A program made the translations under genes and the position numbers. DNA of 64,000 bases from Tethya wilhelma (taxonomy: Eukaryota; Porifera; Demospongiae; Tethyida; Tethyidae), in assembly GCA_964030475.1 (NCBI GenBank), contig CAXIPT010000007.1, forward strand, positions 5,905,026-5,969,025, in the 5' to 3' direction. Below the pieces are notes generated by a model, which saw only the letters and a list, made by a program, of their open reading frames with translations, ran no database searches and was not told the origin of the DNA. Of the stretch, positions 14,031-26,248 are shown one piece after another. Each line of letters opens with the position of its first letter. Within the stretch, counting starts at the first letter, position 1.

Positions 14031-15411
14031 ATGAAATCAATCATCCTATCTATTGTAATCAGCGCACTGATTGCTGGCAGCGGCTGTCAAGCCTCCAGTT
14101 GCCGCGCTGGAGACCCAATACTGCTGGGTAAGTTGATCTCAAATTCAGTAATGGGTACTCGTAAATATATTTTAAATCTGACTGTAGTACCTGGATTAAT
14201 GGGCTCACAACTCAGAGTGAGAGATTCAAGATTTTCCTTGTGCAACACTTTTAGAAAATTTGTTGGTCTTTGGGTGAGCGAACCACGAGCAAGCATTGGA
14301 CATGGCTGCTTCACAACAGAAATGAAGTAAGCCATAACCTCACAATGCTATCACTTCACTGAGTGGTTTGCATGACTGTTTGCTATCTGATAATATGTGT
14401 GTCAATATCACTCTAGGTTGGATTATAATGAAAACTCTGGAGAATTTTCACAGCATAAATCTAACAACATCCGAGTTAGAGTCCCTGGATTTGGAGATAC
14501 TAAAACTGTAGAAACACTGAGCACAACTGGTCTTTTTAGAAAACGGCTACAGTACTATGAGAAGATGGTGGATTATTTTGTGGCCAGAGGATACAAGAGA
14601 GAAGTGAGCATCAGAGCAGCTCCATACGACTGGAGGTTTGGACCAGGTCAGTCTGCATGTGTTTATGCAGTGAAAGGGGTAACCTAAAACACTGAGCCAA
14701 GTGAAATTTTCTCCATTATATAGTAATGGCATGCATGCAGTATCATTAATTGATGAGTGGCTAGGGACATATATATATATATATATATATGTATAGCAAG
14801 GCCATAACTCCCTATCCAAGACTTAGAGTGCTAGCCTATACATCAGAATCACTAGCTACCGGAGTTTAGTGAAAGAGTTGTATTGTGAATGAATCACTTC
14901 ACTCAATGAACTTGAAACCTACTCACACAGATATATGCAACATAAATGCTACATATGTTCTATGTGGTCATTTATGAAGTTGCTGTGGCAAACTATATAA
15001 TCATAATAATTATTACGTAGAGAAAATGGTGTTCTTTCTTCCCTTATAAACTTAACACACACATTTTTATGTAGACTGCATTATTATGTTTCGTGCATGG
15101 ATGTCAAGGTTATGTTGTGAACAGTACAAGGGTTTCCCTGTACATGTATAGTCTAGTGCATCCATGATGATATATAAGAGTTCAGTATTGTTTGTTAACA
15201 AGGAAGAAACCGATATAAGGTTTATTATGAGGAAATGTTTCTGCTTGGAAAACTGAAATCAAGTTTTGTTTTTGTTTTTATGACATAGTTTTTTTTGGCA
15301 GTTTAATAACAATAACAATGATATGATTGTGCATAATTATACTGCTTGCATTGTTTACTTTCTTTTTACTACTAATAATATTATTAACAGAATGCATAAT
15401 TATAGTATAAC

Positions 15412-15461
<50 letters not shown>

Positions 15462-16343
15462 ACACTAACAGAGGAGCTACAAAGAAGGGGCTACTATGGT
15501 GCTCTTAAGGACCTGATTGAGACAATGTACCAAGATAATGGCTACACAAAGGTCACCCTTGTCGTCCACAGTATGGGAGCACCCATAACACTTCACTTCC
15601 TTACTCGCAGTGGACTAGTCAACCAGGCCTGGAAGGACCAGTACATTGGCAACTATGTAACACTCTCTGGAGCATGGGCTGGAGGAAACGAGGCGCTTGC
15701 TATGCAGATATCTGGCTTCAGTCCCATAAATGAGCGATCAGACGACCTGTTTTTCCCAATTCGATTTATTGCTAAGAAAATTAGAAAATCTCTCAGACCA
15801 GTATTACGTACATTTCAAAGCGCTAGTCTCCTTACCCCACCTCCCTCTATTTGGAGTGACACTGTGCTAGTTACAACTCCAAAGCGAAGCTATACTGCTA
15901 AAGATTATCAAGATCTCTTTTCAGACATCAATTATCCTCAAGGCTTTGCTCAATTCCAAGGAGTTGTAAATGTCAACGGTAATTGGCCAGCTCCTAATGT
16001 TCCTACTCATTGCTTCTATGGGGTTAGAGTTAACACACCAATAAGTTTCAAATATGACAAACCATTTCCTGAAGGTGCTGATGATGTTCCTAGAGTTACC
16101 ATGGGAGATGGAGATGGTACAGTTCCAATACAAAGTTCCGAAATTTGCCTCCGTTGGAGTAATGGCAACAATGGTGGCAAGTCCTTTGAACGGAAGACGT
16201 TCCATGCTGATCACCTTGGAATTGTCAGAGATCTTGCCATATTGAGGGATATTGCTAGTATTGTTGGTGCATCATCTTCTCCTTGTCCCAAAGAGAAAAA
16301 GGATCGATCCTTCCTGGGCAGAATCCGCAAATTCTTTGGCTAG
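14031..16343 (+). CDS. LCAT/PLA2G15-like secreted lipase, copy B
   Basis: Exons 14031-14127, 14188-14326, 14417-14646 and 15472-16343 give 445 aa with the same exon phases as copy A. The signal peptide, VPGLMGSQL loop, YDWR motif, Ser189 (VVHSMG), Asp370 (GDGDG) and His403 (ADHLG) are all intact. Exon 4 is preceded by a long CA repeat and cactaacag acceptor. Nucleotide similarity to copy A extends into promoter and introns 1-2, so the duplication is recent. Predicted role as for copy A; substitutions are concentrated in the middle of exon 4 (FSPINERSDDLFFPIR onward), the lid-like region, which may alter substrate preference. Confidence 0.9.
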
Positions 16344-16678
16344 CTTTAGACAAGTAGTGGTGAAATGGTATTAAATGGTGAAATGGACAATTTAGAAAAA
16401 TTAATAGACAATGCATGAAACTGTGCTTTCATACTCAGTAGTAAAATTATGACACTCAAGATGACTATATTATGATCCATCACCTGTATTTTAGCAAGTA
16501 AATAAAACACGTACAAAAGGTAGAAGAAGAGTCTATAGAAACAAGTATTTTGTGACTGCACATATAGTAGGTGTTCAGATAGGGTTTAGTTCAGATGCGG
16601 CCAAGTCAGCAGGGGGGTTGGTTAACGGTTAGGAATGGACGTCGGACGTGTACGTACGTACGTGCGCGTGGTGCGCAT
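16344..16678. other. intergenic, lipase B to lipase C
   Basis: 3' flank of copy B and the distal promoter of copy C. It includes an aatggacgtc block shared with the other lipase promoters and a gtacgtacgtacgt tract at about 16639. No gene is seen. Confidence 0.5.
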
Positions 16679-17440
16679 ATCATGCCATAGATAATATATA
16701 CGCTTCACGTGGATTGGAAACGCGATAGTTTACGGAGTAGTCCGCGGAGTTTGTATTCGCAGACATCAGTATGGCCAGCTGCTTGTGTAGAGAATGGATG
16801 GGCTGTGCTTAGCTCTACTTTTGTCAGAAAAAATAAATGCTGAGCAAGAAAAACGTTGAAAGGAGAAAAATATAAGCACAGTACTAAAGTTTGTTCTGAC
16901 ACTAGGCAACTACAAGTGGATCCAAAGGCTATGAACTGGCTTGTATTCCGTTATGGTCCGTAATGCCAGTACCTATGCAGGGCTATGGAAGTTTTTGTAG
17001 CCAGAAGAGCACAGTGATTGTTCTGGATATCATATTTGTAAGAGTGTGCATTGGTTGAGGTCATTTCTAGACAATATTTTATAGTCCAAAGGATTGTAAA
17101 GCGGTATATTACCTGTTATTTTATATCATAAACTTATGCAGGCTCAACTGCCAATCTAGGCTTTTACAAGAAACAGTACTTACATCTTTTTGAAGTACTA
17201 AGGCACCTTCTCTGGGTCATGTAAACTTCAAGTTTTCTAGGTAGACAGTAAGCGTGCAAAAAGGTGCAGAATATGAGACAAATTCTGACTGGCCAATACA
17301 GAAATCAGTAAATTGTCCGTTTACCCTTGTTCCCAGATTCGGATTCTACTTTGGCGCCATAACGGTGTTTGCGGAGCGCGATTTTCCGGTATACGGAGGT
17401 GTTTCCAATCCACGTGAAGCGTATATATTATCTATGGTCA
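16679..17440. mobile_element. TIR element inserted in the lipase C promoter
   Basis: A perfect 37-bp inverted repeat (16685-16721 and 17401-17437, outer end ccatagataatatatacgc) brackets about 0.75 kb. The flanks read gtgcgcat on the left and catgcgtacaattgcgg on the right. Joining them with one CAT restores the gtgcgcatgcgtac promoter block found intact in copies A and B. This suggests a DNA-transposon or MITE insertion with a 3-bp CAT target duplication. No transposase ORF is visible, so it is non-autonomous. Terminal bases outside the 37-bp repeat are imperfect, so exact ends are approximate. Confidence 0.6.
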
Positions 17441-17522
17441 TGCGTACAATTGCGGCTCGCTGGGTCTGGCTAATGGGAGGTGTCTCTTCAGATTTGACTC
17501 CAATTGAAGCAGCCAAATTGAA

Positions 17523-18800
17523 ATGAATCCAATCGTCCTATGTATTGTAGCAATCAGCGCACTGATTGCTCGCAGCGGCTGTCAAGCCTCTAGTTGCCGC
17601 GCTGGAGACCCAATACTGCTGGGTAAGTTGATCTCAAATCCAGCAATTATGGGCACTAGTTAATTTGTTTTTAACTTGGCTGTAGTACCTGGAGTAATGG
17701 GCTCACAGCTCAGAGTGAGAAATTCAAGATCATTTTCCTTTTGCAACACTTTCGGGAGATTTGTTGGCCTTTGGGTAAGCGAACCGCGAGCAAGCTTCGG
17801 ACATGGCTGCTTCTCAAGAGAAATGATGTGAGCAAGAAATATTCATAAAGTCATGTGCTATGATATCACTGACATGCTGATCACTCTATAGGCTGGATTG
17901 TGATGAAAAATCTGGAGAATTTTCACAGCGTGATTCTGACGACATTACAGTTAAAGTCCCTGGATTTGGAGATACTGAAACTGTAGAAACACTGAGCACA
18001 ACTGGTCTCCTTGACAAACGACTGCAGTACTTTAAGAAGATGGTAGATTATTTTGTGGTCAGAGGGTACGAGAGAGGAGTAAGCATCAGAGCAGCTCCAT
18101 ACGACTGGAGGTTTGGACCAGGTCAGTCTATGTAAAATTCTAAGGTGTTTATTTTCCTCCTAGAAACACTTTTCGCTCCCATGTTTTCTCCACTATAGCC
18201 TATAATTATACATCATGCAGAATCACTAGCTACCTGAGTATACTGAAAGAATGGGTTAAATTATTGTTGTTGAATCACTTGAAATGAACTTGAAACTACT
18301 CACACTGACATCTGCATGTGGCCATTCTTGAAGTGAATTGCTGTGGTGCACCACAATCATGTACACTCAGGCTATATATGGAAAAAAACAAATTTCTTCT
18401 TACCTCAAACCCAAACCACAATAATTTATTTTCATGCATAATTATTTAGACTGACTAAGCTAAGTATTAGATTTCATATGCAGAGTTGTCGAAGTTAATG
18501 TTGTAAACAATTAACTATTTCCCTGTGCATGTGTAGCAGTAGTGATAGTGATAGAGTCCAATGGACAAGGAAAAAAAAACAGATATATATCAGCTGATCA
18601 AGGTATTCAAAATGCTGTTCCTCTCCTGGAAAAATTGTTTTTGTTTTTGTATGTTGCAGTTTTCTTTTGGCAGCTTTAATAACTAATAATATTTTTATTA
18701 TGCAATCTATATACTGCTCTCATCATGTATTCTTTGTTTGCTTATTAACAGAATGCTAATCTTACAATACATGTCCCCCCTTTCCCACACACACACGCAT

Positions 18801-18855
<55 letters not shown>

Positions 18856-19223
18856 NCGTTCCAACTCATTGCTTCTACGGAGTTGGAGTTGACACACCAA
18901 TAAGCTACCACTACAGCAAACCATTTCCTGAAGGCACAAGCACTTTCCCTGACATCACAATGGCCACAGGAGCCAAAGGTGGAGATGGAACGGTCCCTCT
19001 ACTGAGCTCTGAGGTCTGTCTGCGCTGGGGAAATGGTAACAATGGCGGCCGTCCTTTTGAGAGTAGGGCGTTCGAAGGTGTTGATCACATGATGATGGTC
19101 ACTGATCAGTCTGAAGGTGGAGTGTTGGAGAGTATCCGTGATATTGTTCGAGCGGAAAAGAATCAGTGCAGATCGTTGTTTGATCAGCTCTTGGACTCAT
19201 TGGGTGATCTTGAGCAAGTATGA
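17523..19223 (+). CDS. LCAT/PLA2G15-like lipase, copy C (broken by assembly gap)
   Basis: Exons 1-3 are intact (17523-17622, 17686-17827, 17892-18121), with signal peptide, VPGVMGSQL loop and YDWR. Exon 4 is represented only by 18857-19223, directly after an n at 18856 inside a CA repeat. The missing part of about 500 nt would contain the catalytic serine. The remaining 3' part has the Asp (GGDGTVP) and His (VDHMM) and ends in a divergent tail (LLDSLGDLEQV). The gap between CA tracts makes assembly collapse more likely than a real deletion, but the divergence of the tail means it could be exon 4 of a fourth copy. Confidence 0.7.
18856..18856. other. assembly join inside CA repeat
   Basis: A single n separates a CA microsatellite from mid-exon coding sequence of lipase C. 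By comparison with copies A and B, roughly 500 nt of exon 4 and its acceptor are absent here. Confidence 0.85.
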
Positions 19224-19471
19224 CTTATTACATCATTAATGATTATTATACAAGAGTGACTAGTTTAATGTAAACACTACAGCTAGTACTGTTAATTTTG
19301 TTGTTTAGATATACAATAATTGACCAAATTTGTTGTGATGTTGTTGATGGATGCCGTGGTTGTAGTCTACATGAGCACTGAGCATGCGCACGCATAATTG
19401 ATAATGGGCGGGATTTCAGTTTGGGTTCAAAGGTCAAGTTCGGAAGTGAGCAGCTGACTCGTTTGAAAATT

Positions 19472-19856
19472 ATGGCCTCCCCTTCTCGCTCCACTAAGCC
19501 TTCTCTTCATCTTTGGCCTAACCCTCTTCCTCTGGAGTGTGGCGTCATTCGCAACCACGAGAGAGGGATAGCAAGAGGCGCCGAGAGCAAGTTCTCCTTC
19601 TCTGTAAGATCTTTGTTTCTATTTCATGAACTAGCTACTTTGGTGGGTTTCTCTTTGTTTCACTGGGTGTGATCTCATGTATCAACTTTGATTTAGCAAC
19701 TGAGAAAGATGGTGGCGTACACTAGGAGCAAAGGAAAGAGTGCCTACCCCAACATGAGGTAAGAATCAATGAATGTAAAAATTCATAAAATATAATATTA
19801 CTGGGTGCAAAGGATACAAAGTGATATTAAAACAGCAAGCTATACACCCTTCACAT

Positions 19857-19892
<36 letters not shown>

Positions 19893-20524
19893 CCACCAGG
19901 TACTCTGTGTGGCTCCATATAGCCAAGAGCAAGCTCGCCTTCTCAGAGGAACTAGCATGGCTGTGAGTTCAAAGTCCAACCATCTATATTGACTAACTAC
20001 TGTTTAGCTCAAATATCACTTCAAACAAACTTCCACATGTTATGACAATCATTACAATAGCTCTGATTGCATCCATCCATGCGCGCGGTGTGTTATCTGT
20101 TTATATCTCATTTCCAGATACTTTGAGACCTTTGATGTGGTGAGTGATACCAGTGTCGCTGATAGGCTCCGCCTGTTGGACCTCACACTCCAGCAGACCA
20201 CCAAGGAAGAGCTAGGTAAGGTGGCTGGGTTAGAAGTAAACATGGCGGTCTCAGTTGTGGCACATGATTAGTGAAAGTTGAGCACAACTGTAATATCTTC
20301 TCCAGGCTTCCATCATTTCCTACTTCTTGCTTGAGTTATGACCTTTTCACTTGTGATAATTATCAATAATAATTATAATAATAATAATGGTAATTTTGAT
20401 TGAGAATTGAGATGGTATCTGTGATATTGAAAATGCTTGTCTTCTGATTGTTATCAAAATACAACTACTACAAGTTCATCTCTCTTTACTCACACACACA
20501 CACACACACATACTCACACACACA

Positions 20525-20563
<39 letters not shown>

Positions 20564-20928
20564 ACACACACACACACACACTCCTAGACGAGTTCCGTAA
20601 GAAGCTAGCGGTGAGCACAGACCGGTTCATCCTGTTCCTCTACATCCAGAGCATCCCTCGTCTCTCCCTAAAGTCCTCCATGGTGACTGGCGACGAGTAT
20701 CCTACTGCCTCCTTGACGACGTTAGCTAGCTGGACAGCAACCATGGTCATGTGACCTTGGGGGCATTGTCCTGTTACCAGTCAGTGCAATATGACAACTG
20801 TATAATAGCCTATCTTTATTAGGGCTACTGACCAACGCGTGTGTGTGTATGTGTGTTTTTGGTGTGTGTAAATTGCAGTGCCAAATAATACATTGCTTTA
20901 TTGGCACAGCCACACACACACACATGTG

Positions 20929-20973
<45 letters not shown>

Positions 20974-21216
20974 AACTCCTTGACTCTCATCTTCAAAGAT
21001 GGCCTTCTCCAGAAACAGAGGAGAAACAAAAGTCTCCGGAGTATGTCCACCTCACCTTCCTCAAGTCCCATCTCCCAGAGATACTGAGACTCCTCTCAGC
21101 TAATGGTAAAGAAAAGAAAATTGATGTAAAATGGAGGATGGGGGGGGGGCATTTTACAGTTTGTAAAAGTTACGTGCAGTAAATCTCAAAAAAAAATCTT
21201 CAGTCTTACACTGGCA

Positions 21217-21249
<33 letters not shown>

Positions 21250-21574
21250 GTTGCAGCTAGTGACGTTGTAGACCCAACCATAAGTCTCGACGAAGCCAGA
21301 GCACTAGATCTTCTTGTTTGTGCCTCCACTGCTAAAGATCACTCACCTTCTGTTATCACTGATGTTGCCATGGCAACCCCTCAGGCCACTAAGTCTGGCT
21401 ATTCCAAGGTATGTGTGTGTGTGTTCCGGTCATAAGTGAGACTACAAGTAGTTAACAGCAATATAATATATCAAACAAAACAGATTTTTCTTAAAATGTT
21501 TGAGTTACTGTATAACTGTCTGCATTTGTGTTCTCATTTGAGTTATAACTCAGAGTATATTCATAACTCATTCT

Positions 21575-21623
<49 letters not shown>

Positions 21624-24600
21624 NAGAAACAAAAGTCTCCAGAGTATGTCCACCTCACCTTCCTCAAGTCCCATCTCCCAGAGATACTGAGACTCCTCTC
21701 AGCTAATGGTAAAGAGAAGAATAATATAAAATGAGGGGGGGGGGGGCATTTTTGCAGTTTGTAAAAGATATATACAATAATAAAAAAATTCATCTTTTGT
21801 TGCTAATGCATACACTGATATACACACACACATTGCAGCTAGCGACGCTGTAGACCCAACCATAAGTCTCGACGAAGCCAGAGCACTAGATCTTCTCATT
21901 TGTGCCTCCACTGCTAAAGATCACTCACCTTCTGTTATCACTGATGTTGCCTTGGCAACCCCACAGGCCACTAAGTCTGGCTATTCCAAGGTATGTGTTT
22001 GTGTTTCATTCATAAGTGAGACTACAAGTAGTTAACAGCAATATAATAATTATCAAAAAAACAATTTTTTCTTAAAATGTTGTTTGAGTTATAACTGTCT
22101 GCATTTGTGTTCTCATTTGAGTTATAACTCAGAGTATATTCATAACTCATTCTTTATCTCTCTCTCTCTCTATCCACTTACAGATATCAAAGTCATTTTC
22201 GCTGAATCAATTTGAGCACTGGCTGAGGATACATTTATCACTTAACCCTTTTGGTCCTCACCACCTCCTCAAGAGGCGGAGGGAGCTGCGGTCCCCCTGC
22301 TACCAGAGTGAGCCCATCGGACGGGTCCTCTCACATCCCTCGGCTCCACAGCAGTGAGTGACTGGGTCATGTAGCTGTAGGGCTGGTCTGATCCCATATG
22401 TCTGCTTGTTGAATCAGCAGTGCTTTGTTTGATGAGGTATAGCTTGATCCTGTGTCTGAGTCAGTGGGCGGGCTCATGTGATCAGCTCCCATTGCTTTAC
22501 ATTGTGATCATGTGACCTGAATGCAATTAGCAAGGTTGTCAGTATTCCAGCATAGCACCCTCTACAACTGTGTGTGTGTGTGTGAACTTTGACCCTTATG
22601 TATGGACTTCTCGTGCAAGTGACATAAGGGTTGTTTTTTTCACATCTGATTCCAAAATGAAAGTTGAACACATGCGCTGATGTTTGATATGGTGTTTATT
22701 TAATAGTTTGATACATTGAATCACATGTTGCTGTGTCTGTTTGTCACATGTTGGGTTATAAATTGTTATCTATATCTATAATCAGTAAGTTTGTTTAAAG
22801 CACCAGTCTTCATTCATGTGACTGCTGAAATGGTGTTGTACCTTCTTCCCATGAGCATCATTATTGAAAATATACACAACCTACTTCTGAAGAAGAGTGT
22901 GAAACTGTTTTTGAGAGCCATTGCTGAGTATAAAAAAGTCTAGTTGGAATCAAAGCAGAAGTAGTATTAATAGTTAGTACACCTTTGAAGCAATCATTCC
23001 ACATTATGATGGCTATAATGCCGTTCAGTGCAGCAGTTTCTTTGCTATATTATTACTTCCTGTTGCTTTCAAATGTACAACCCTCACAAAGTGTGGTTTC
23101 ACTGGAGGACTCATTAGACTGTAGTGCACCATGGTCAATGAAGAATTATTCCCAGGGAAACTTCACTGGATGTAAGTGTGCCATTTATATGAAGAGGTTA
23201 TTCTGGTGCAATGATTTCAACCACGCCTTTCCTGCCACCCTGCCCCACTGTTACTGCCTCTCCTTCAATGAGCATCTCAACACCACCGTAGTCGGCTACT
23301 GCAATGTCATGTGTGGTTTGAATATCCATGACCATATGTGGGGTGCCTCCCCAGGTCGCTACTCCATCCCGGCTAGCATCCTTAAGTCACAAAGTGGCAA
23401 AGAATTTAACGAAAAGATGTGCGACGGTTTGATATTGAATCGTGAAGGTCAAATGTGTGGCAGATGCAAGGAAGGCTATGCACCGCCTGTCTACTCGTAC
23501 AGCTTGGCTTGTGCCCATTGCACTGACTACAAGTACAACTGGATAAAGTACCTGGCCGTTGCCTACCTTCCTCTTACTGGGTTCTTTGTGTTGCTCCTGA
23601 TGTTCAAGGTGTCAGCTACCTCCGGCCTCATGAGTGGCTTCATCCTGACCAGCCAAGTACTATTCTCTCCAGCAGTAACCTCACCAATCAGAAAAAAACT
23701 CATGGTAAAGAGTTACGCAGTTGTACCAACATTCTACGGAATATGGAATCTGGACTTTTTTCGAGCAATTTACACTCCATTTTGTCTCCACCCCAACATG
23801 ACGGTCATTCAGACGCGGGTCTTGGATTATGGGATAGCCATCTACCCCATGGTGCTGGTGGGTGTGGTCTCAGCCTTTGTCAGTCTCCACTATCGATCTC
23901 CTACCCTCGTTCGTCTCTGGAGGCCGTTCTACAGGTGCCTGAGGTGTGTCCGTAACGAGTGGGACGTCAGGAGCTCCCTCGTTGAAGCCTTCGTTACCTT
24001 CCTGCTCCTCTCCTATGTCAAGATCCTTAACGTGTCTCTGGACCTTCTCACTCCGGTCATCTTGTACAAGAAGAATGGGAAGGTATTACCAAAGCTCTAC
24101 CTAAACCTCGACGGAACTGTTCCATTCTTCGGTCCAGGTCACATCCCCTATGCTGTCCTGGCGCTGGTGATGTTGGCCGTGTTCACTCTCCTCCCTCTGG
24201 TCCTGCTCTGCCTCTACCCCAGCAGATGGTTCCATCGAGTGCTCAACTACCTCAACATCAGGAGAGAAATGCTGAGAGAATTCGTGGAAGTCTTTCAAGG
24301 GGAGTTCAAGTATGAACCTCACGATTTTCGATATTTCGCAGGATTTTTTCTCTTTATTAGATTGGCAAACTTGGTCCTAGGGTGCAGTTTCAACAACCTC
24401 ATATACTTATGGTACGGAGCACTATTATTTGCCGCATCAGCAATATTTGTTGCCATGGTGAAACAGTACAAGGTGCCAATGCACACAAACATTGATACCC
24501 TGCTGTTCAGCTTCACCTCGTTGTTTCTCACTGGTACTGCAATATTTCTCTTCACTTTTGGAATCGGAGGTCCAAATTATGCTAACAAGAGCTCAGCTTT

Positions 24601-26210
24601 GATGGCTGGCATTGCTTGTCTCCATCCTTTGTATGGCTGTGTATTGCTACTGTATATTTTTACACCAAAGCAAAAGCTAGGACATATGTGTGGTTTTGTT
24701 CGTGTCAAAGTGACTCAGTTTGTCCGCAAGATAAAGCGTGAAGAAGCCTCTGATGAGGAGGAGGCTAATGAGTACGCCCCTTTGATTAACTCTGTTGATA
24801 TTCATTAATTAGTTCTTAATTATCATCATTAGATGAACTGATATACACTCTGTTTGTGATGACTGGTTTTGTGTCATTACATCATCATTACATCATCAAT
24901 TGTTCATTGTCACTACCTTCTCTTGAATACATTACTATTTTGTCTGTTATTAACTGATTAACTGAGAACGAAAAATAAATTATTTTACCGAGAACTGGGA
25001 AAATGAACTCGATAAAAATGTGAACACACACACACACACACACTGTGGCAGGTTCAGATCGACTTTCCTCCACAATGTCAACAAGCAGACCTTAGCCAAA
25101 TCGGATGAGACTCTCCATCACAGCAATGTCTACATACAGAACTGCCGACGCTCAAACATCTATCTCTTAGCTCCTCTGAGGTCTGTGTACACCTGCATGT
25201 ATGGGGAGGGATGAGATAACTGTTAATGTTTTTGATATTTCTTTCTCAGATCTGTTCAAATAGAGAAGTGTTCCAGGTGTGTGTTGGTACTGGGTGCAGT
25301 TCAGTCTGTGGTTGCCGTTAGCAACTGTGATAGCATCACCGTGGTAACGGCATGTAGAAGATTACATGTGAGGTAAAAAAATAAATGATATTCAAACACA
25401 CACACATGTGTCATTGTACTAAAAGAGAATTTTCAGTTTGTTTTTGCTGTTCACATAACTTTATTATTGAAAACAACAATTTAGTATTTTTTCTTTTTCA
25501 TCTTGTTTTTTGCTGTTCACATCAGCAGTAATAACACTGTTCAACTCTATCACATGTCACTGCCCAGCTCCAGCTCTCTGTGTGTGTTCCACCATCTCTC
25601 TGTCACCAGACCCGTCATCTTCCCAGGCAGTCTAAGACTCACTCTGGCTCCCTACAACACACATTACCCCACCCTCGGGGAACACATGGAGGGGTGTGGC
25701 CTCAGGACCACGCCCAATCACTGGAATGACCCTCGTACAATTGGAACAGGTTGGTGAACCAGTACATGAGAAAACATTGCAACTCTGGCTTGGGAGTTTC
25801 TTGGCGGGAAATTCAAATTTTTGTCCATTTATAATCTTATTCCTACTGCAGTGTCAGGGGAGTCTGGCGTTTGGGAGCTAATGCCGGGGGAACACTTTCG
25901 ACCAATCACTGTGCCCTTTTCTATGGAAGGGGAAACAGAGGAGAACCCCTGTTCATTACCAGACATCTATCAGGATGAGCTGGACAAGAGGAAGGAGTGA
26001 GTGATTCCAACGTCTAAGGTTAGGACGCGTAATTATTCGTTACTCTGATATCCTTATTTCTAGGAGGATTCGTGGATGGTACAAAGAGATAGAGAGGGCT
26101 GAACTGACTAGTGAGCAGAGGCAACAACTGCAGGAGAAGACCATGGAAGCTTTTGAAGTGAGTATAATTATGAATGGCATCATTTTAATGTGTTTGTGGT
26201 TATCTGACTG

Positions 26211-26248
<38 letters not shown>

